A stretch of DNA of 64,000 bases from Alkaliphilus hydrothermalis. GTDB taxonomy: Bacteria; Bacillota; Clostridia; Peptostreptococcales; Natronincolaceae. Each line of letters opens with the position of its first letter. The first letter of the stretch is position 1. This document shows, piece after piece, positions 35,444 to 43,810 of the stretch. The stretch covers positions 1 to 64,000 of the forward strand of contig NZ_JAFBEE010000005.1 of NCBI RefSeq assembly GCF_016908555.1, read 5' to 3'. A model generated the notes under the pieces. The model saw only the letters and a program-made list of their open reading frames with translations, made no database searches and had not been told where the DNA came from. Both the position numbers and the translations under genes were made by a program.

Positions 35444-36736
35444 CTACCTCATCCTATTCCCTTCTTTTACTTTTTCAGCATCTACTACTATTTCATCATA
35501 TAATTGAATGGTATTAACCTTGACGTTTTTCTTTTCACCCTTATCATCCGTCTTTACTTGATCAAAAGTTCCATCATGGACGATAGTATACTCTCTGTTG
35601 TTACTCTTAATCTTTATGGGAACAAACTTTACCATTCCATTAATTTCAACACGATAGACTCCCTTTTCCCCATCCTTTTCCAAAATAGCTTTGTTGGGTA
35701 GGATAATCCCCTCCTTTGTGTTGAAAATAACATCTATATCTATGGTACGGTTATGGTAAAAACCCTCCACCAACTCCGTAAGATCCAAAATAACTAGACT
35801 CTCTTGATCTTGAGAAATGATTTTTCTAACACGGGCTTTATACCCCCGGTCATTCCCTTGAGGTCTAACATCAACTTCCCTACCTTCTTTTACACCCTCA
35901 AGTTTTTCTGTTTCTACTTTAAAAATAATGCTCCACTGATGACTATTGATGATTCTCAACAAGCCCTTATCTTCATCTTTGTCTTTATCAGAAATCTTTT
36001 CGATATTTTTTTTGATGGTTTCTAAATCCTCAACCTTCATGGCTTCTATTGCCTTTAAGTTTAGAATCTCCTCAAAACCATCTTGTCCAAATGCAATAAA
36101 TCCTGGATAATCGCTATAGATTACATCTAAGGATGTCTTGATTTTCGCCTCTATTAATTCCTTCTCCTCCTCAAGTTGACTTAGACTTCTACCAGCAAAG
36201 CTACTATCCCCATTTATGACATTTTGCTTTTCAGCTAATTTTTTTAGTTCTTTTTTATGGACAGAAAGGTTTTTGTATTCCCCCTGTTGGACATCCTGTT
36301 GGATTTTACTAAGAACTGCATTAATTTCTTGATCTAATTTATCGATATCCCTTTGGAAAATTGGTTTTTCATCTTGTTTTTGTTGGATACTGGCAATTCT
36401 ATGATTAATTATCTCCAAATCTTCAAGATATTTATCATCAAGATTTTCTAAGTAGACTTCTGCTAACTTTTGTCCCTTAGAAACCTTTTCACCTTCCTTA
36501 ACAAAGTACTTTACTTCACCTACTCCAGTATTGGTAAATACCTTCTCTTCCCTAGCGATGTACCCTGTAGCCGAGATGGCGTTCTCTATTTTACCATATT
36601 CCACTATTAATGTTTTTTCACTACTAGTCCCCAGTATCGGAAAAACTCTGGATAAAAAGTACAAGCTAATGATTGAGATTACGATCAACCTACCATAGCC
36701 TCTTTGCTTTCGTTTTCTTTTCTTCTTAGTCTGCAT
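35444..36736 (-). CDS. HlyD-like membrane-fusion/adaptor protein
   Basis: Resembles periplasmic-adaptor (HlyD) proteins. The start chosen follows AGGTGATGGG and gives a strongly basic N-terminus (QTKKKRKRKQR) and one membrane helix. Next come a biotinyl/lipoyl-like half (GEVKYFVKEGEKVSKGQKLAEVYLENLD), long coiled coil segments, and a C-terminal beta barrel region. No ABC transporter or outer-membrane partner is adjacent; in Clostridia such genes sit before yggS-sepF, so a role in envelope or division is possible. That role is inference. Confidence 0.75.
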   Translation of the reverse strand: MQTKKKRKRKQRGYGRLIVISIISLYFLSRVFPILGTSSEKTLIVEYGKIENAISATGYIAREEKVFTNTGVGEVKYFVKEGEKVSKGQKLAEVYLENLDDKYLEDLEIINHRIASIQQKQDEKPIFQRDIDKLDQEINAVLSKIQQDVQQGEYKNLSVHKKELKKLAEKQNVINGDSSFAGRSLSQLEEEKELIEAKIKTSLDVIYSDYPGFIAFGQDGFEEILNLKAIEAMKVEDLETIKKNIEKISDKDKDEDKGLLRIINSHQWSIIFKVETEKLEGVKEGREVDVRPQGNDRGYKARVRKIISQDQESLVILDLTELVEGFYHNRTIDIDVIFNTKEGIILPNKAILEKDGEKGVYRVEINGMVKFVPIKIKSNNREYTIVHDGTFDQVKTDDKGEKKNVKVNTIQLYDEIVVDAEKVKEGNRMR

Positions 36737-36855
36737 CCCATCACCTACCATCAATAGCTATGTATAAATAATTCTTCATTCACTATAAAAGTCCTTCCTT
36801 TAATTTCTTTATTTTTTGATGCTATGGTCCTAATCTGCCTATCTCAAAAGAAAAA

Positions 36856-36870
36856 CCTCCATTTAGGAGG
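36856..36870 (-). terminator. Terminator after the 36889 gene
   Basis: Stem CCTCC / GGAGG with loop ATTTA, followed on the minus strand by TTTTTCTTTT, about 20 nt after the stop codon. It separates this gene from the HlyD-like gene. Confidence 0.8.
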
Positions 36871-36888
36871 AATTATATGTAAGAATAT

Positions 36889-37290
36889 TTAAAACTTAGC
36901 AAAAAATTTTCCATACCGGCTAATCACCTTAAGTTTTCTTATGGAACTCACCTTTAGGTTGGTTACTCCTTTTGTGTTGGTTAAAAGGGCAATACTATTT
37001 TCTTGCTTTATAATCCCCAAAACTGTTCCCCTCACACTGGCTAGATTATCCATTTTAATTTTTACCTCGTCTCCTGCCATGATTTCCGTTGCCCCCAGCA
37101 TAAAATGTTTGATATCGATGTTTTCCAATAGGTCTGGTTCTACCTCATGATCAATTAATATGATATGGTTTTTTAAATAAAACTTTTCCTTTATGACCAC
37201 AAGAAAGTAGCCGATAAAACATACAAGAAGCAATGTAATCAATGGTTTTACTAGATAATTACTCATCTTTCCTACCACTTCCTTTTTCAT
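36889..37290 (-). CDS. Small membrane-anchored protein of unknown function
   Basis: Not recognised. 133 residues with one membrane helix at about 14-32 and a C-terminal part that could be an SH3-like barrel: MAGDEVKIKMDNLASVRGTVLGI and VSSIRKLKVISRYGKFF. Several starts are possible (Met1, or Met9 in MSNYLVKP). It stands alone between two non-coding gaps, with its own terminator, upstream of the ylm cluster. Confidence 0.7.
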   Translation of the reverse strand: MKKEVVGKMSNYLVKPLITLLLVCFIGYFLVVIKEKFYLKNHIILIDHEVEPDLLENIDIKHFMLGATEIMAGDEVKIKMDNLASVRGTVLGIIKQENSIALLTNTKGVTNLKVSSIRKLKVISRYGKFFAKF

Positions 37291-37773
37291 ATCTATTATG
37301 GATAATGTATTTGTCCTACTATACTCCTATTATACCACTCCTGCTAGGTAATTTTAAGCTATTTTTCAGTTTTTTCATGGATTGGATATTTCAACCTATC
37401 TATTTTTCAATTCTATACCCAATACATTATTATAACTCTACAAAAAGCATTAAAAAACCGTATGCACAACCTAGTAATAGTGAAAATTCTAATATCCATT
37501 GAAATACACTAAATATAAAGTATACATCCATTGATTGACTTTGTATATGAATCATTTGATCCAAATTTTTCTTGGAGCTTCTTTTTAACATATAAATCAA
37601 TTCCTTTTACAGGTTTTTCATCTTCCTCTTTGCCATTATATTTGCAGGATTTATAAATTATACATCATGAGGACAAGCAACTGACCCCATAAGTATACTA
37701 GTATTTGTGGGAAATTGTTGTCGAAAGTCGTTGTCGAAGGTATTTTTTTAACTTTCTTCTTCTAACCAAGAAA
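37291..37773. other. Non-coding gap with a decayed ORF-like stretch
   Basis: About 480 bp without an intact gene. On the minus strand, 37509-37664 is open for about 50 codons and reads like protein (SCKYNGKEEDEKPVKGIDLY and on to a TAG), but it has no start codon or ribosome site. It may be the tail of a lost gene. I could not name the family. The rest is AT-rich and featureless. Confidence 0.35.
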
Positions 37774-37813
37774 AACCCAGATACTACGGTATGAATCCGT
37801 TAATATCTGGGTT
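37774..37813 (-). terminator. Terminator after the 37821 gene
   Basis: Stem AACCCAGATA / TATCTGGGTT with a large loop, followed on the minus strand by TTTTC. Lies just past the stop codon. Confidence 0.8.
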
Positions 37814-37820
37814 AACATAA

Positions 37821-38246
37821 TTAATTATTCTTTTCTAAGGCCTTTTCCAACTCCATTAATTCCTTTTCAAGGTCTTTATCAATCTTATTTTTGATTTCAT
37901 CCTTGATTTCTTTTAAAATTTTTCCTTTTTCTGCTGCTACCCTGTTCTTTACTTCATTAACTCTGTTTTGAATCTGCTTTCTTGCTTCCTCTACTTGCTC
38001 TGTTTCATACTGGTCTAAATCATTTTTCAAGCCTGACTCAACTTCCTCAACATAGGTTACAAGATCCGCTTGTGCATTTACTCCGTCCTGTACCAACTGG
38101 GAGTCCTTTGTAATATATGTATCCCTTATGGACATTAATCTATCAACGACCGTCTGGTACAACCCCTGTTGAGATGCGTAAATTCCAGTACCAAATAACA
38201 TCATACATACCAGTGAAACAGCTACTACTCTTTTCGCTTTTGCCAT
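37821..38246 (-). CDS. Secreted or anchored coiled-coil protein of unknown function
   Basis: Not recognised. From the preferred ATG at 38246 (GGAAGAGG seven bases upstream) it has a short basic N-terminus, a hydrophobic segment (VVAVSLVCMMLFGTGIYASQ) with a possible signal-peptidase site after AS, then about 100 highly charged, helical residues rich in Glu and Lys, likely coiled coil. It could act in the cell wall space. The longer reading frame to 38300 is possible but has no better ribosome site. Confidence 0.7.
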   Translation of the reverse strand: MAKAKRVVAVSLVCMMLFGTGIYASQQGLYQTVVDRLMSIRDTYITKDSQLVQDGVNAQADLVTYVEEVESGLKNDLDQYETEQVEEARKQIQNRVNEVKNRVAAEKGKILKEIKDEIKNKIDKDLEKELMELEKALEKNN

Positions 38247-38357
38247 ACGTCCTCTTCCTTTCATCATGCTTCTCTTTTCCATTATAAAGGTCTTTATCAA
38301 GGAATGTTAGCTGTAAATAGTGGCAGAGAAAGCATAACTAGGAAGATCATGAAGTCT

Positions 38358-38387
38358 TTTCAATAATACTCAAGGATGCTGGGGTTT
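38358..38387. repeat. Remnant of the 120-bp hairpin repeat
   Basis: About 30 bp, including AATACTCAAGGATGCTGGGG, match the right half of the repeat hairpin (consensus AATACGCAAGAATGCTG). The rest of the element is gone. It directly follows the stop codon of the tautomerase gene, the same placement as intact copies. Confidence 0.45.
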
Positions 38388-38585
38388 CTATTTCTTTTTT
38401 CCAAATTTTTCAGCTAAGGAAATGCCCCCAAGACCGATATTCTCTAGCTCATGTTCATTAATGAACATTAAAACTGCTTCTGGTGGTACCTTTGCGATTT
38501 CTACTGTTGCCTCTGTGTAGGCTTTGATTAGTGCTTCCTTTTGTTCTAATGTCAGTTTTCCAATTTCTACTGAGATAAATGGCAT
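38388..38585 (-). CDS. 4-oxalocrotonate tautomerase family protein
   Basis: 65 residues, the size of the 4-OT subunit, with the catalytic proline exposed after Met removal (MPFISVEIGKL) and the typical segment ALIKAYTEATVEIAKVPPEAVLMFINE. Such enzymes tautomerise 2-hydroxydienoates or act on related enols. No degradation pathway is adjacent, so the substrate is unknown. Confidence 0.94.
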   Translation of the reverse strand: MPFISVEIGKLTLEQKEALIKAYTEATVEIAKVPPEAVLMFINEHELENIGLGGISLAEKFGKKK

Positions 38586-38654
38586 ACATAACGCCCTCCT
38601 TTGTTTTATATGAATATTTTACCACTATTATTGGTGGGCTACAATTAAACTTTG

Positions 38655-38927
38655 CTATTTTATTAAGCCCGTCATTTTAATTTCTGATTTCACTGTAACC
38701 TGAACATCCACGTAGGGGAAAAGCTCATGCCAGTCATCTTTTACCTCTTCCCACTCTTCCGGGGCATAGCGTTGCATGACTACATTGAAATGAAAAATAT
38801 CTGCTCCAAATTCCTGTTGTACATAACTTACAGTATCCTTAATTTCGTCTTGCAGCTTCTGATTAGCACCCTCTTCAATTCTCTGTAAAAATTTACGATC
38901 ATAGGTGTTATCGGGTACTCTCCTCAT
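38655..38927 (-). pseudogene. C-terminal fragment of a Ger(x)C-family germination lipoprotein
   Basis: 90 codons that match only the very C-terminus of GerAC-type proteins: a helical part, then GADIFHFNVVMQRYAPEEW, then WHELFPYVDVQV and MTGLIK. Full-length members have about 350-400 residues with a lipoprotein signal; here the signal and first two domains are missing and no gerA or gerB neighbours exist. An AGGAGG lies only two bases before the ATG, too close for good initiation. Probably a relic, though a short expressed domain cannot be ruled out. Confidence 0.7.
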
Positions 38928-38996
38928 CTCCTCCTAAAGACAGTAAAAATTCTTAGATTGTGGTTTTTGTAGGAAAATAAAAAGACTAAAACAAAA

Positions 38997-39016
38997 AGAT
39001 GCCCTTTTAGGCATCT
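38997..39016 (-). terminator. Terminator after hepT
   Basis: Stem AGATGCC / GGCATCT followed on the minus strand by TTTTTGTTTT, a few bases past the hepT stop. Confidence 0.85.
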
Positions 39017-39022
39017 AATATA

Positions 39023-39442
39023 TTATTGTAAAAAATTATCATTAACAAACAAGATAAATTTTTTAAAATCTTTCAAATTGGACTTCATTATGTCGTAGAC
39101 AACTTTTTTATTAATTTTGACGTACTCATGAGATAAAATATTTCTAAAACCAACCATTTGTTTGTAGGTAGCAGCTTCGTCTACTGTAATATACCGTTCT
39201 TTACTTAATATTTCAAAAGCCTCCCCCATTGTGTTAGGGTTACCTATATTATTATCTAACACTATATGAGTAGCCATATCTGTAATCATATTGATGGCAA
39301 TAAGCAAATTATACTCAACAATATCCTGTGCTATATCATCCTGTAGAAATTCATCATAGCTAAGATCTCTATACCTAGCTATTTTATCTAATGATTGTGC
39401 TAACTTTTGCATTCTCTTTTTAATTACTTCTTCAATTACCAT
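39023..39442 (-). CDS. hepT: HepT-family HEPN toxin (DUF86), type VII TA
   Basis: HEPN ribonuclease toxin of the MntA-HepT system. 139 helical residues with the diagnostic Rx4HxY motif at Arg100, His105 and Tyr107 (RNILSHEY). In characterised pairs the antitoxin MntA AMPylates the motif tyrosine to silence the toxin. All motif residues are intact. The gene overlaps the end of mntA, so synthesis is coupled. Confidence 0.92.
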   Translation of the reverse strand: MVIEEVIKKRMQKLAQSLDKIARYRDLSYDEFLQDDIAQDIVEYNLLIAINMITDMATHIVLDNNIGNPNTMGEAFEILSKERYITVDEAATYKQMVGFRNILSHEYVKINKKVVYDIMKSNLKDFKKFILFVNDNFLQ

Positions 39443-39842
39443 CCTCTAGTTCCCTCCTTACTCGATGAATCATATTCTTATAGGCTAAGTCTAAATAGGG
39501 CTTCATATCATTGTATTCAAACAATGCCTTGACAATAAATTCTCTTTCAATATCTTTAGATTTTGAAAAAATAAGAATCTTTTCTTGGATCACTAAATGC
39601 TTAACAAGTGGTGTTGCTTCATTTAATATTACAAGGTCAACATCTTTTTGAGTTAAATCCATTAATTCCTGTCGAATCTTTTTATAGTCTCCTATACTTA
39701 TATTTTGGTTCTTTAAGTAGACTGCTACATCAATATCACTGAAGGAATTAAAGTCACCTCTAGCATAGGAGCCAAAAAGATATGAAAATATGATGTTTGT
39801 ATTTTGTTGTAGATATTCCTTTAAAGTAAAAATTAAATTCAT
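39432..39842 (-). CDS. mntA: MntA-family nucleotidyltransferase antitoxin
   Basis: Minimal nucleotidyltransferase with GSYARGDFNSFSDID, i.e. the GSx10DxD motif including both metal-binding aspartates. It transfers AMP to HepT in known systems. Start chosen at 39842 (MNLIFTLKEYL) because AGGAGA lies just upstream and the promoter's -10 box covers the earlier in-frame ATG at 39869. About 136 residues. Confidence 0.92.
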   Translation of the reverse strand: MNLIFTLKEYLQQNTNIIFSYLFGSYARGDFNSFSDIDVAVYLKNQNISIGDYKKIRQELMDLTQKDVDLVILNEATPLVKHLVIQEKILIFSKSKDIEREFIVKALFEYNDMKPYLDLAYKNMIHRVRRELEDGN

Positions 39843-39867
39843 GCTCTCATCTCCTACCCTTATATCC

Positions 39868-39896
39868 ATTGTATCTCTTAATTCGGCAAATTACAA
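39868..39896 (-). promoter_or_regulatory. Sigma-A promoter of mntA-hepT
   Basis: -35 TTGTAA at 39891-39896, 17-bp spacer, -10 TACAAT at 39868-39873 on the minus strand. Transcription would start near 39861, downstream of the ATG at 39869, which supports the shorter mntA. Confidence 0.75.
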
Positions 39897-39921
39897 TAAA
39901 TCCCTCTTTTGAATACACAAA

Positions 39922-39946
39922 AGCCACAGGCACATCACCCATGGCT
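39922..39946 (-). terminator. Probable terminator after pepD
   Basis: Stem AGCCA / TGGCT with a large loop and TTTTG on the minus strand, about 70 nt past pepD. Weak stem, so moderate confidence. Confidence 0.55.
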
Positions 39947-40014
39947 CTTATTATCTATTCTTCAATTTCTCTAATAATTTAATACTTTAATTCTTTATTT
40001 CTTTATTTCTTGAA

Positions 40015-41466
40015 TTACTTCAATCTCTTCAAAGTCTCACAAAGGAACTCAAATACATTCTTAGTTGAAGAAATACTTAATCGCTCATTTGGTGTATGAA
40101 CATCATGCATATTTGGCCCCATGGAGATCATATCTATGTCTCCCACTTTATCCTTTAGAAATCCACATTCAAGACCTGCATGGATGGCATCAACTTTAAC
40201 TTCCTTACCATACATATCTTGATAGACTTCCTTCATTAAATCTCTGATGGGGGAGTCCACTTTAAATTGCCACTCAGGATAGTCGGCAACCAATTCCATA
40301 TTTGCACCGGTCAAATTACAAATTGCTTCGATTCTACTGTTCATTTCATCCTTTAGGGTTCTAACAGAGCTTCTTAATGCACTATTGATAATCACTTCAT
40401 TTTCCTCAGTTGCTAAAATTCCAATATTGTTGGAACTTTCTACTAGTCCTTTAATACTGGCGCTCATTGTCTGTACACCAAAAGGAATCAATCTAAGTAG
40501 GCTGATTAAGCTGCTCTTAGTCTTTTCACTGAAGATTTTTTCAACCTTATCAACTTTTTTTAGATCAATCTTAATATTTGGATCAGCTACTTCAAATTCA
40601 CTGGAAAAAATTCCTTGATATTGCTTCACGATTTCTTCTAGTTTTTCCTTGTCCTGTGGATCAATCGAGACAATGGCATCGGCTGTCTTTGGAATGGCAT
40701 TCATTTTTTCTCCACCCTTTGCCTTGGCAAGGTCAAACTTGATATTTTTATTGATTGCTTCCAACAATCTTCCCAATAGCTTGATGGCACTGGCTCTATT
40801 TTTATTGATTTCTATACCAGAGTGTCCCCCCATTAGATCTTTGATGGAGATTTGATATGCTTCTTTTTGTCCATCTAATTGAGACCATTCAATAGGTAGA
40901 TGGGCTATGTTATTGACGCCACCAGCACAGGAAGCTAATAAGACTCCTTCTTCCTCAGAGTCGATATTGATTAAAATGTTCCCGGAAATATTTTCAGGCT
41001 TTAGACTGACTACTCCATCCATTCCTGTTTCCTCAGCAACAGTGATCAATGCCACCAATGGAGGATGGGGAATATCATTGGACTCTAATATAGCCATTGC
41101 CATAGCAACTGCAATCCCATTATCAGCCCCTAGGGTAGTGCCATCTGTCTTAATCCAATCTCCATCCACCACTACTGGAATAGGGTCTTTTGTAAAGTCA
41201 AAGTCTAAATCGTCTCTTTTGATACAAACCATATCCATATGCCCTTGCAAAATCACTGTAGGGGCATTTTCATATCCCTTTGTTCCTGTTTTTTTGATGA
41301 TGACATTTAGACATTCCTCTTGGATTACTTCTAAATCATTCTTTTTTGCAAACTCCACTAAATAATCACTGACAGCCTTTTCATTACCTGATTCTCTAGG
41401 GATCTTCGTTAGCTCCTCAAAATTTCTAAATACACCTTCTGGGCTTAATCCTGCTAAAACACTCAT
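40015..41466 (-). CDS. pepD: Aminoacyl-histidine dipeptidase (M20/PepD family)
   Basis: Cytosolic zinc dipeptidase that cleaves dipeptides such as carnosine-type substrates. 483 residues with the M20 pattern: LQGHMDMVC (first His ligand and the Asp), DGTTLGADNGIAVA (bridging Asp), AEETGMDG (Glu pair) and a C-terminal GLECG and His in NMHDVHTPNE. A lid domain is inserted in the middle, as in PepD. Monocistronic. Confidence 0.95.
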   Translation of the reverse strand: MSVLAGLSPEGVFRNFEELTKIPRESGNEKAVSDYLVEFAKKNDLEVIQEECLNVIIKKTGTKGYENAPTVILQGHMDMVCIKRDDLDFDFTKDPIPVVVDGDWIKTDGTTLGADNGIAVAMAMAILESNDIPHPPLVALITVAEETGMDGVVSLKPENISGNILINIDSEEEGVLLASCAGGVNNIAHLPIEWSQLDGQKEAYQISIKDLMGGHSGIEINKNRASAIKLLGRLLEAINKNIKFDLAKAKGGEKMNAIPKTADAIVSIDPQDKEKLEEIVKQYQGIFSSEFEVADPNIKIDLKKVDKVEKIFSEKTKSSLISLLRLIPFGVQTMSASIKGLVESSNNIGILATEENEVIINSALRSSVRTLKDEMNSRIEAICNLTGANMELVADYPEWQFKVDSPIRDLMKEVYQDMYGKEVKVDAIHAGLECGFLKDKVGDIDMISMGPNMHDVHTPNERLSISSTKNVFEFLCETLKRLK

Positions 41467-41658
41467 GTTAAACTACTCCTTTACTATGGTTTTATATTCT
41501 TAGGCTGAATCCTTTGTTCCTTTTAATATAGTGCTCCCTCTATTAAAACCTGTACTCTTTATTTTATCTTTTTTTATAGATTTTCCTTCTAAGAAATTAC
41601 GCCTTTTATTATTTTTTTCGTCATTACATTTATAATATAAGGAATTTAACCATAAAAA

Positions 41659-41676
41659 AATGCCCCTTTGGGACAT
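41659..41676 (-). terminator. Terminator after the TDT transporter gene
   Basis: Stem AATGCCCC / GGGACATT with a short loop and T runs on both sides, about 45 nt past the stop codon. Confidence 0.8.
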
Positions 41677-41720
41677 TTTTTATTGTTGTAAAGCTAAATA
41701 GCTTATTTATTGATCAATAA

Positions 41721-42671
41721 TTATGCTATAGCCTTTTGCTCATCCTTTGCAAATAAGAAAACTATGTATCTTGCCAAAACATAAGTGACAATAGCAACTG
41801 CCATAAATTCCTCTATTTTGACTATATAATTCAAAGCAGGAATCCCTCTTCCAGTCTTTATTAAAAATCCGTTAGTCAGTTTAATGGCAATGGCACTAAT
41901 CACAAGGGGAAAGGTAAAGGCAGAATAACTGGGGTAAAACTTCAATTTCAATAGCCTTGGCATACACACTAATGCCACCACTAACATTGTTAAAGATAAA
42001 GTAGTTAAAAATCCGACCATCCCTATACTTTTTACTGCAAAAGTGTTTAAGTAGCCAGCTAAACAAAGGCTTGCAGGAGCAGCAAAGATGATTAGGGTTG
42101 GACTGGCTGGCTCTGGTATTTCTTTAACCTTTACTACTCGATAGATTACGATGGGTAATAGAGCCAAGTAAGACACAAGTCCAAACCAGAAAATATATTC
42201 TCCTAACTTTGCTAAGTTATATGCAGGGGCGGTAACGCTTCCTACTACAATGCCCACATAGACAACAAAGTAGCTTGGAAAAACCTTTTTTATATTGAAA
42301 TTAAAAAGATACTTTTTTGTAAAACAGGCTATCAGAATACAGTGTAGTACTAATCCTAAAATCCAAGCACCATATGCTACAGATGCTACATAGGGCTTTA
42401 AGTAGGTAGATAAAATCATAATTCCCATAGACAAGGTTGGTGTTACACTGGCTACCACGGGATTTTCAAAACCCTCCTTCAATGCCTTTGGATTCATCAC
42501 TAATTTTGCCAGCAATAATATCAGTAATATTGCTGCTACTCCACCAAAAAGGTTTCTGTAGATGTTTCCATAGGATAAAACAAGATTTCCTGTTGCTGCT
42601 GATGCCAACATTAATCCCGCCATAGGGATTGGTGTTTTATTTATCACTCTTTTCATCATTAATCTCTCCAT
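41721..42671 (-). CDS. TDT-family transporter (TehA/Mae1-like)
   Basis: 316 residues with about ten membrane helices and the start pattern TPIPMAGLMLASAATGNL, typical of tellurite-resistance/dicarboxylate transporters, which include the SLAC1 anion channels. Substrate cannot be told from sequence. The first ATG overlaps the stop of the upstream C_GCAxxG_C_C gene (TAATG), so the two are coupled; Met5 with GGAGAG before it is an alternative start. Confidence 0.88.
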   Translation of the reverse strand: MERLMMKRVINKTPIPMAGLMLASAATGNLVLSYGNIYRNLFGGVAAILLILLLAKLVMNPKALKEGFENPVVASVTPTLSMGIMILSTYLKPYVASVAYGAWILGLVLHCILIACFTKKYLFNFNIKKVFPSYFVVYVGIVVGSVTAPAYNLAKLGEYIFWFGLVSYLALLPIVIYRVVKVKEIPEPASPTLIIFAAPASLCLAGYLNTFAVKSIGMVGFLTTLSLTMLVVALVCMPRLLKLKFYPSYSAFTFPLVISAIAIKLTNGFLIKTGRGIPALNYIVKIEEFMAVAIVTYVLARYIVFLFAKDEQKAIA

Positions 42672-43138
42672 TATTCCTTAATCATTGTAAGTTCTAATTC
42701 TCTAGCAATGATTTCAGCTGATTTTTGGGCAATTTCCCCAGTGAAGGATATGCATTGGGTCTTATGTTCTCCAGAAGCCATATCCATGCCTTTAGTTAGG
42801 ATTTTACAACACAATACCTTGTGATTATTCTTAAAGCTTTCCTGCAGTTCATTGGCTAACTCAAGGGTTTTTGCAACCTTTGGGTCTCCCCCTTTTGTTC
42901 TACCAAAGAAGTAACCAAGGGATAAAATACCTCCTGAAACTGCACCACAGACACATTTTGATTTACCTATGCCTACTGGGAAACCAGATGCCATTGCCAC
43001 CATCTCATCGGGCATATTTATTTCTAGGTTGTTTTTAATAGAATACACAATCGCTTCAGAACAGTAGAAGTCTCCTTTTCTAAACAGTTCCTCAGCATCT
43101 TGTCTAATTTTAGTAATATTAATTTCCTTTTTCATCAT
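42671..43138 (-). CDS. C_GCAxxG_C_C family redox protein
   Basis: 155 residues with the family motifs: FYCSEAIVYSI, then GIGKSKCVCGAVSGGIL, followed by two more cysteines (LCCKIL and HKTQCISF). Such proteins are thought to be redox active and are often beside oxidoreductases or transporters. Here the partner is a TDT-family transporter, coupled by a stop-start overlap. Function unknown. Confidence 0.9.
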   Translation of the reverse strand: MMKKEINITKIRQDAEELFRKGDFYCSEAIVYSIKNNLEINMPDEMVAMASGFPVGIGKSKCVCGAVSGGILSLGYFFGRTKGGDPKVAKTLELANELQESFKNNHKVLCCKILTKGMDMASGEHKTQCISFTGEIAQKSAEIIARELELTMIKE

Positions 43139-43330
43139 TTCATCCTCCCTTTATTGACCATAAATAAATAATTAAAATTTTCACATAACCTATTATATCA
43201 TAGAAGATGTTGGAATAATAATTGAATATATCTATGTTTTGAGGGGCTTGTATTGATAAAGGCTATGGATTTTGCTCAAGAAGCAAGCCCATAGTTATAC
43301 AAATTGAACTATTTCATGTTTAAAAACATG

Positions 43331-43423
43331 GAACAAGAAAGACCAGCGGTCGTAGCGTATAGGTAATACGCAAGAATGCTGGTCTTTGGCAGTAACGAAG
43401 AAGATGAGGGCTTTTCAACAGTC
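43331..43423 (-). repeat. 120-bp hairpin repeat, single copy
   Basis: Arms AAAGACCAGC and GCTGGTCTTT, inner stem GCGTAT/ATACGC, then the AACGAAGAAGAT block and TTTTCAACAGTC end. The other end is diverged. It lies 3 bp past the stop codon of the TSCPD gene, in the usual orientation. Confidence 0.92.
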
Positions 43424-43426
43424 TGA

Positions 43427-43681
43427 TTAGCCGACTTGTCTAGTTGTACCCTCTTCTATCGCTCTTGCAAGCTGATCTGGACATGAAGAAAGCTTACCTC
43501 CACAGGTGATTCCACGAAGCCTCTCAATGGCTTCTTCAACGGGCATCCCTTCTACTAATTTAGAGATTCCTTTTAGATTGCCATTACATCCCCCATAGAA
43601 GGTTACATTTGTAACTGCTCCATTGTCGATGTTGAAGCTGATTTGCTTTGCGCAGATTCCTCTAGTTGTGTATACGTACAT
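43427..43681 (-). CDS. TSCPD-domain protein
   Basis: 84 residues that match the small stand-alone TSCPD family: GICAKQISFNID, FYGGCNGNLKGISKLVEG, TCGGKLSSCPDQLARAI. The domain also occurs at the end of ribonucleotide reductases; the short form is of unknown role and its cysteines suggest metal or redox binding. Monocistronic. A hairpin repeat lies just past its stop. Confidence 0.9.
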   Translation of the reverse strand: MYVYTTRGICAKQISFNIDNGAVTNVTFYGGCNGNLKGISKLVEGMPVEEAIERLRGITCGGKLSSCPDQLARAIEEGTTRQVG

Positions 43682-43810
43682 TTGATTTCCCCTTTTCTAG
43701 TGTTTTACTAATATCTAATGGATGATGATCTTTGCTTGATTGTAATTAATCCACTGGATATTTTAATAGATTTTGGGGATAATGTCAAACTGTTCTGGGA
43801 TATATTCCTA

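Noticed and set aside
37720..37740. Short direct repeat GTTGTCGAA in the gap before 37821
   Set aside because: Two copies of 9 bp are likely by chance in this AT-rich context.
40907..41365. 152-codon plus-strand frame inside pepD
   Set aside because: Antisense shadow of pepD, which has clear M20 motifs and normal length.
43321..43425. Possible small RNA or riboswitch before the TSCPD gene
   Set aside because: It lies downstream of that minus-strand gene and is a copy of the dispersed hairpin repeat.
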